DNA of 64,000 bases, from assembly GCA_018003515.1 (NCBI GenBank), contig JAGNDO010000007.1, positions 1-64,000 of the forward strand. Direction: 5' to 3'. This document shows, piece by piece, positions 60,250 to 64,000 of the stretch. Source of the stretch: Caldilineaceae bacterium (GTDB lineage: Bacteria; Chloroflexota; Anaerolineae; Caldilineales; Caldilineaceae). Positions within the stretch are counted from its first letter, which is position 1; every line of letters begins with the position of its first letter. The notes under the pieces were generated by a model. It had not been told where the DNA came from, did not search any database, and saw nothing but the letters and a program-made list of their open reading frames with translations. The position numbers were made by a program, and so were the translations under genes.

Positions 60250-61581
60250 TCAATCAGATGTGGCCAACGTTGTCCGCAACGCCAACTGCTCCTCGCTCTG
60301 GGCCAACGACTTGCCTACTTCCAGCCGGGTGGACAGGAACAACGCGGCGATCAGCATCACGATCTCGATCCCAAAGACCGTGGAATAGGCCACCAACGCG
60401 TTGCCGCTGGTCAAGCTCATCACAATGTCCACCACGGCCCCGCCCATGATGCTGCCCAGGGCCCGGCCCAACAGGTTGGCAAAGCCCCAGATGCCCATGA
60501 GCAACCCAGCCCGGATCACTGTGGTGAAGGTGATGATGCCGGCCAACATGCCCGCGCCGGCCAACCCCGTGCCCAGCCCCATGACAAAGACAAGGCTCTT
60601 GAAGAGGGACGCGTTGCCGCTTGCCCCCACACCAATGATGCCCACAAAGACCAAAATGCTGCTGACCAGCCCAATCCGCAGGACCAATTTGTAGCCCAGG
60701 AACTTGATCAAGATCGTGCCCGACACCAACATGGAGATCAGCACGCCCACGCCCCAAAAGGCCGTCAACCGGGTGGTGTCGCCCACGGCCATGCCCAGCA
60801 CCAGCGCGCCATAGGGTTCCAGCAGCACATCCTGGGCCAGGGTGCCGATAAAGGCAAAGACCACCAGGGTGAAGAACAACCGCACCTGGGGATCCGCCAC
60901 CGCGACCTCCCGCAGGGCCGTGCCAAAGGAGAGCTGCCGAGCCTTCTCCGTGGCTTCCCGTTCCAGGGCCGTGCGCGGTTCCTGCCCACCTGCCGCCAGC
61001 AGACTCAGCACAAAGACCACGGTCATGGCCCCGATGGTCACCGCCACCAACCGCCCCGGATCGTAGCTTTCCAACGCCTGACCCAGGATCCCAGCCCCCA
61101 TGACCAACCCCAGCAGGGTGGCCACTTCATACAGGGTGATGGCCCGAGGCCGCTGATCCCCCGCAAACTTGTCCGACAGCAAAGCCTGAAAGGTGTTGTG
61201 GGAGAGGTTGCGCCCAAAGCCGTGGATGGCAAAGGCCACGGTCAGGCCGAGGATCAGCCAAATGCTGGCGTTGACCACATCCACCACCAACAATATGGCC
61301 AACACAATGCCGATCCCGGCAATCAAGGCCCCCAACACAATGTACGGCTCCCGTCGCCGCCCTAGTATCGGGTAGCCATCCGAGCGATAGCCCAGCCAAA
61401 CCCGCAGGGGCGAAACCAGCAGAGGCACAGCAAAAAGGAACCCAACCAGGGTAGCCGACAAGCCCATATCGGCAATCATCACCCGGTTGATGGTCCCCCC
61501 AACCAGCGCGCCAGTCAATCCATAGCCCAAGGGAAAGCCAGCCAGACGAACATAATTAAGATAGCGAAGCAGCGTTTTCAT
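60250..61581 (-). CDS. PucC-family MFS transporter
   Basis: It has 443 residues and about twelve helices, a major-facilitator protein of the PucC/LhaA/bch2 type. The signature is in SPLRVWLGYRSDGYPILGRR (about 57-76) followed by 'REPYIVLGALI'. Further features are FGRNLSHNTFQALLSDKF and 'PRAITLYEVATLLGLVMGAG'. PucC proteins help insert or move (bacterio)chlorophyll in phototrophs. The gene follows protoporphyrinogen oxidase by 136 bp, and ferrochelatase lies beyond. In a non-phototroph it might export tetrapyrroles; in a phototroph it would serve pigment assembly. Neither is decided by this window. Confidence 0.85.
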   Translation of the reverse strand: MKTLLRYLNYVRLAGFPLGYGLTGALVGGTINRVMIADMGLSATLVGFLFAVPLLVSPLRVWLGYRSDGYPILGRRREPYIVLGALIAGIGIVLAILLVVDVVNASIWLILGLTVAFAIHGFGRNLSHNTFQALLSDKFAGDQRPRAITLYEVATLLGLVMGAGILGQALESYDPGRLVAVTIGAMTVVFVLSLLAAGGQEPRTALEREATEKARQLSFGTALREVAVADPQVRLFFTLVVFAFIGTLAQDVLLEPYGALVLGMAVGDTTRLTAFWGVGVLISMLVSGTILIKFLGYKLVLRIGLVSSILVFVGIIGVGASGNASLFKSLVFVMGLGTGLAGAGMLAGIITFTTVIRAGLLMGIWGFANLLGRALGSIMGGAVVDIVMSLTSGNALVAYSTVFGIEIVMLIAALFLSTRLEVGKSLAQSEEQLALRTTLATSD

Positions 61582-61646
61582 GGTCTATTCTCTTTTTTTG
61601 ATTAAGTTTGATGTAGACGTACAAAGGTCAGATTGACTTGCCACAT

Positions 61647-61688
61647 TTATTTGTTGACGCACTGGGGGCAAAACGCCATTCCCGCCAA
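61647..61688 (-). CDS. Possible 13-codon CPxC peptide or zinc-ribbon remnant
   Basis: AAAGGAGG is followed after 9 nt by TTG and the frame (M)AGMAFCPQCVNK-stop, between hemY and the PucC gene. MAFCPQC is the usual opening of zinc-ribbon proteins. It is probably a truncated gene or a leader, though chance cannot be excluded. Confidence 0.25.
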   Translation of the reverse strand: MAGMAFCPQCVNK

Positions 61689-61717
61689 TGGATACACCCT
61701 CCTTTTTTTGAATCTGA

Positions 61718-63172
61718 TCAGCCCGCCAAAGCCTGCACCAAAGCCGCAGCCGTCTCCCGCCCCTGCTCAATACAATCCGGCACGCCCAGTCCCCGATAGG
61801 AGCTGCCCGTAACCGCCAGACCGGCCGGCAGCCCGCGCTCCATCTGGTCCACCCGGCCCAAGTGGCCCACATCCGCCTGGGGATAGCTGGCGGGCCAGCG
61901 CTGGATGGCATAGCCCAGGGGCTTGGCCTGAAGGTCCAACAGACTTTTCAATTCAGCCATGACCGTATGACACAGGGCCTCGTCGTCCAGATCCATGGTG
62001 TGGGGCGCGCCGCCGCCAAAGAAGACCCGCATAAGCGCATAGCCGGCCGGCACCCGGTCTGGGAACTTGGCAGAGGTGAAGGTCATGGCGTCGATCAGCC
62101 GCCGCTCTCGCCGGGGGATCATCAGCCCGCTGATGGGGTTCGCAAAGGTCAAATCCGCCTCCCGGAAGGCCAGGGAGATGGTGCCGATGTGGACGTGGCG
62201 GATCTGGGCCAGGGCCGCCGCGCTCTCTGGGGCGATGGCCTGCAACAGCCGGGCCGCCACATTGGCCGGGGTGGCGAAGATGATGGCATCTGCCACAAGC
62301 GGCTCACCCCCGGCCAGGTGGATGCGATAGCTTTCCTCCCCATCCACGCGCTCAATGGCCACCACTTCGCTCTTCAAGCGCAGGTCAAAGGCGGGCGTTT
62401 CGTCCAACTGGCGCACCAATTCATTCACCAACAGATCCGCGCCATCCCGAAAGGTGATGAAGCTGGGGGGCAGGGTTTCGCCCTTGGCTTCGGCGGCCTT
62501 GCGCAGCTTGGCCTTGGCCCGCATCCGCCCAACCGACCCGGCCACCAAACTCCCCCCATTCCGCTCCATCTCCCGCATCACAGGCGACGTGGTCAGGATG
62601 CTCTGATGCTCTGGGTCCGTGTTGTAAATGCCCCCCAACACCGGGCCAATGAATTTGTCCAAAGCCTCTCGCCCCAGCCGACGGCTGACGAAATCGGCCA
62701 AGGATTCATCCACCTCATCCCGGCGGGCAGGGATGAAGGGCTCCTGAAACATGCGCAGCTTGCCCCGAGTGGAGATCAGCCGGGAGCGCACAAAGGCCAC
62801 GGGGGACATGGGCAACTGCACCGGGCGACCCTCATCCACCACATAGATGTTCCGGGTCTCGCTGCCTGGGTTGATCACCTGCTCCCGCATGCCCAGTTCA
62901 CAGGCCAGATCCCAGGCCCCCGGCTTGCGGGTGATAAAGGACTCCGGCCCAGCATCCACCACAAAGGGGCCGACCGTGCGCCCATTGTCCAACACCTCGA
63001 AGCGCTCGGTGATGATCTTGCCGCCCCAGCGCTCGTCGGCTTCCAGCACTGTGCAGTGGACCGCGTGTTGCCCTTGCATCTGCCGGATCTGCCACGCCGC
63101 GCTCAACCCGGCAATCCCCCCGCCGATGATCACGATGCGGGGCTGGGGGCCGTTCTGCTTCGTCGTTTCCAT
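61718..63172 (-). CDS. hemY: Protoporphyrinogen oxidase (oxygen-dependent, HemY type)
   Basis: This FAD enzyme oxidises protoporphyrinogen IX (or coproporphyrinogen III) in heme synthesis. The 484-residue protein has the dinucleotide motif RIVIIGGGIAGLSAAWQI (about 12-29) and the flavin contact TVLEADERWGGKI. A C-terminal GSSYRGLGVPDCIEQGRETA completes the FAD site. The middle 'RRLGREALDKFIGPVLGGIY' block is typical for PPO. Ferrochelatase lies upstream on the same strand, so the final steps of heme synthesis are together. Confidence 0.93.
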   Translation of the reverse strand: METTKQNGPQPRIVIIGGGIAGLSAAWQIRQMQGQHAVHCTVLEADERWGGKIITERFEVLDNGRTVGPFVVDAGPESFITRKPGAWDLACELGMREQVINPGSETRNIYVVDEGRPVQLPMSPVAFVRSRLISTRGKLRMFQEPFIPARRDEVDESLADFVSRRLGREALDKFIGPVLGGIYNTDPEHQSILTTSPVMREMERNGGSLVAGSVGRMRAKAKLRKAAEAKGETLPPSFITFRDGADLLVNELVRQLDETPAFDLRLKSEVVAIERVDGEESYRIHLAGGEPLVADAIIFATPANVAARLLQAIAPESAAALAQIRHVHIGTISLAFREADLTFANPISGLMIPRRERRLIDAMTFTSAKFPDRVPAGYALMRVFFGGGAPHTMDLDDEALCHTVMAELKSLLDLQAKPLGYAIQRWPASYPQADVGHLGRVDQMERGLPAGLAVTGSSYRGLGVPDCIEQGRETAAALVQALAG

Positions 63173-63252
63173 GCTTTCACTTGCCTTGTGTGAAATGTTT
63201 CACGAAATATGGCTATAAAAATCGGTTCTTTGAAATCTCAGGGGGTCAACCC

Positions 63253-63318
63253 ACGTCCCCGGCACTCGCCACCAAAAGTCTCAAACATCAAACCCATTTT
63301 GGCGAGTGCCGGGGACGT
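63253..63318. repeat. Inverted repeat ACGTCCCCGGCACTCGCCA
   Basis: Perfect 19-bp arms at 63253-63271 and 63300-63318 with a 28-nt loop, between hemH and hemY. Confidence 0.95.
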
Positions 63319-63336
63319 TCACCCTATGCCTTGTGA

Positions 63337-64000
63337 TTAGATCCAGCCCTGAAGGTTCCGCTCTACAATGTCCGCCAGCATGGACAGGTGATCGGGTCGG
63401 TCGTTGAGGGCCGGAATATAGTTGAAATTCTGACCCCCAGCCTCCAGAAATGACTCGGCGGCTTCCCGGCCGATCTCGTCGATGGTCTCCAGGCAGTCGG
63501 CCGAAAAGCCGGGGCAGACTGCGTCCACGCTGGCCACGCCTGCCGCGCCTGCCGCGCCCCATTCCTCAAGGGAGTGATCCGTATAGGGTTTCAGCCACTC
63601 GATGGGGCCAAAGCGGGATTGAAAGGTGACAAACCACTCGTCATCCGCCAGCCCCATGTGCTCGGCAAGCAGTTCCGATGTGCGGTGACACTGCTCAAAA
63701 TAGGGTTCCCCCCGGTCCGAATAGGATTTGGGGATGCCATGATAGGAGAAGAGCAGGCGCTCGGCCCGGCCATGGGTCTGCCACTGCTCACGAATGGTCG
63801 TCTCCAAGGCGGCCAGATAGGCTTCGTCGTCGTGATAGCCGTGCACCGTGCGCACTTCGGGCATCCACCGCCACCGCTTCACCTCGGCGAAGACAGCGTC
63901 AAAGGTGGCGGCCGTGGTGGTGGTCGAGTATTGGGGATAGAGAGGCAGCACGAGGATGCGCTTGGCCCCCGCGGTCTGCAAGGCCCGCAACCCGTCGGCC
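63337..64000 (-). CDS. hemH: Ferrochelatase, C-terminal 220 residues
   Basis: It inserts iron into protoporphyrin IX or coproporphyrin III. The frame is open to the window edge (upstream codons read ADGLRALQ), so the N-terminus is missing. The family pattern is clear: LVLPLYPQYSTTTTAATFDA, the catalytic His in LLFSYHGIPKSYSDRG, QSRFGPIEWLKPYT, and the conserved Glu in CPGFSADCLETIDEIG. The chain ends without a [2Fe-2S] cysteine tail. HemY and a PucC-family transporter follow. Confidence 0.94.
   Translation of the reverse strand, partial: ADGLRALQTAGAKRILVLPLYPQYSTTTTAATFDAVFAEVKRWRWMPEVRTVHGYHDDEAYLAALETTIREQWQTHGRAERLLFSYHGIPKSYSDRGEPYFEQCHRTSELLAEHMGLADDEWFVTFQSRFGPIEWLKPYTDHSLEEWGAAGAAGVASVDAVCPGFSADCLETIDEIGREAAESFLEAGGQNFNYIPALNDRPDHLSMLADIVERNLQGWI

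Overview
The window is about 64 kb of GC-rich bacterial chromosome. No rRNA operon, transposase or CRISPR array was seen, and there is one tRNA gene. The protein set suggests Chloroflexota (Anaerolineae/Caldilineae/Ardenticatenia-like). The clues are many lipoproteins and secreted proteins with Thr-Pro linkers, STAND and CHAT proteins with membrane anchors, FecR/SH3b lipoproteins, MalF/MalG-type ABC transporters lacking a local ATPase, and intergenic DNA full of palindromic short-repeat elements. This placement is inferred from gene content; no marker phylogeny was possible.

Layout. 1-1.3 kb: 5' part of an EttA-type ABC-F gene and a small unknown gene. 1.7-7.8 kb (minus): a dedicated Hsp70 operon in the order TPR protein, J-domain protein with a changed HPD motif, long GrpE, short DnaK. 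It is divergent from a CHAT-protease membrane protein at 8-10.3 kb. 10.3-16.6 kb: PlsC acyltransferase, a two-subunit molybdenum hydroxylase (IorA/IorB type), a ScyD/HbpS fusion and a cytochrome c lipoprotein. 17-18.6 kb: LysM-polysaccharide deacetylase. 18.6-25.7 kb: a carbohydrate locus with a ROK repressor behind a clear promoter and operator, a BadF-type sugar kinase, an amidohydrolase, a sugar-binding lipoprotein and two permeases. 25.8-32.3 kb: RHH/Doc toxin-antitoxin pair, argH, a CHR-domain transporter, a tandem UspA protein, a methyltransferase, and sucCD. 32.4-40.6 kb: SIR2-like/STAND membrane protein and two FecR/SH3b lipoproteins, with a near-identical ~103 bp palindromic element in opposite orientation at each end. 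40.8-44.5 kb: Phd-like antitoxin, small membrane protein, cysteine desulfurase, enolase, tRNA-Leu(GAG). 44.7-51.2 kb (minus): large membrane/PA14/beta-propeller protein, MNT nucleotidyltransferase, secreted metalloprotease. 51.7-53.7 kb: amt-glnK. 53.7-60.1 kb: DinB, PqqB-like hydrolase, trypsin-like protease, PD40-type secreted protein, GNAT-DUF1579 fusion, DUF4260 protein. 60.2-64 kb (minus): ferrochelatase, protoporphyrinogen oxidase and a PucC-family transporter, a tetrapyrrole group.

The strongest candidates for undescribed biology are four. (1) The TPR/J/GrpE/Hsp70 operon divergent from the CHAT protein. (2) The SIR2-STAND plus double-FecR cassette, whose SIR2 domain appears to have lost both expected catalytic residues. 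(3) Several families of intergenic elements built as inverted arrays of 7-10 bp units, some of which supply the stop codons of flanking genes. (4) An 11-bp-phased array of five GGGAC sites between divergent genes.
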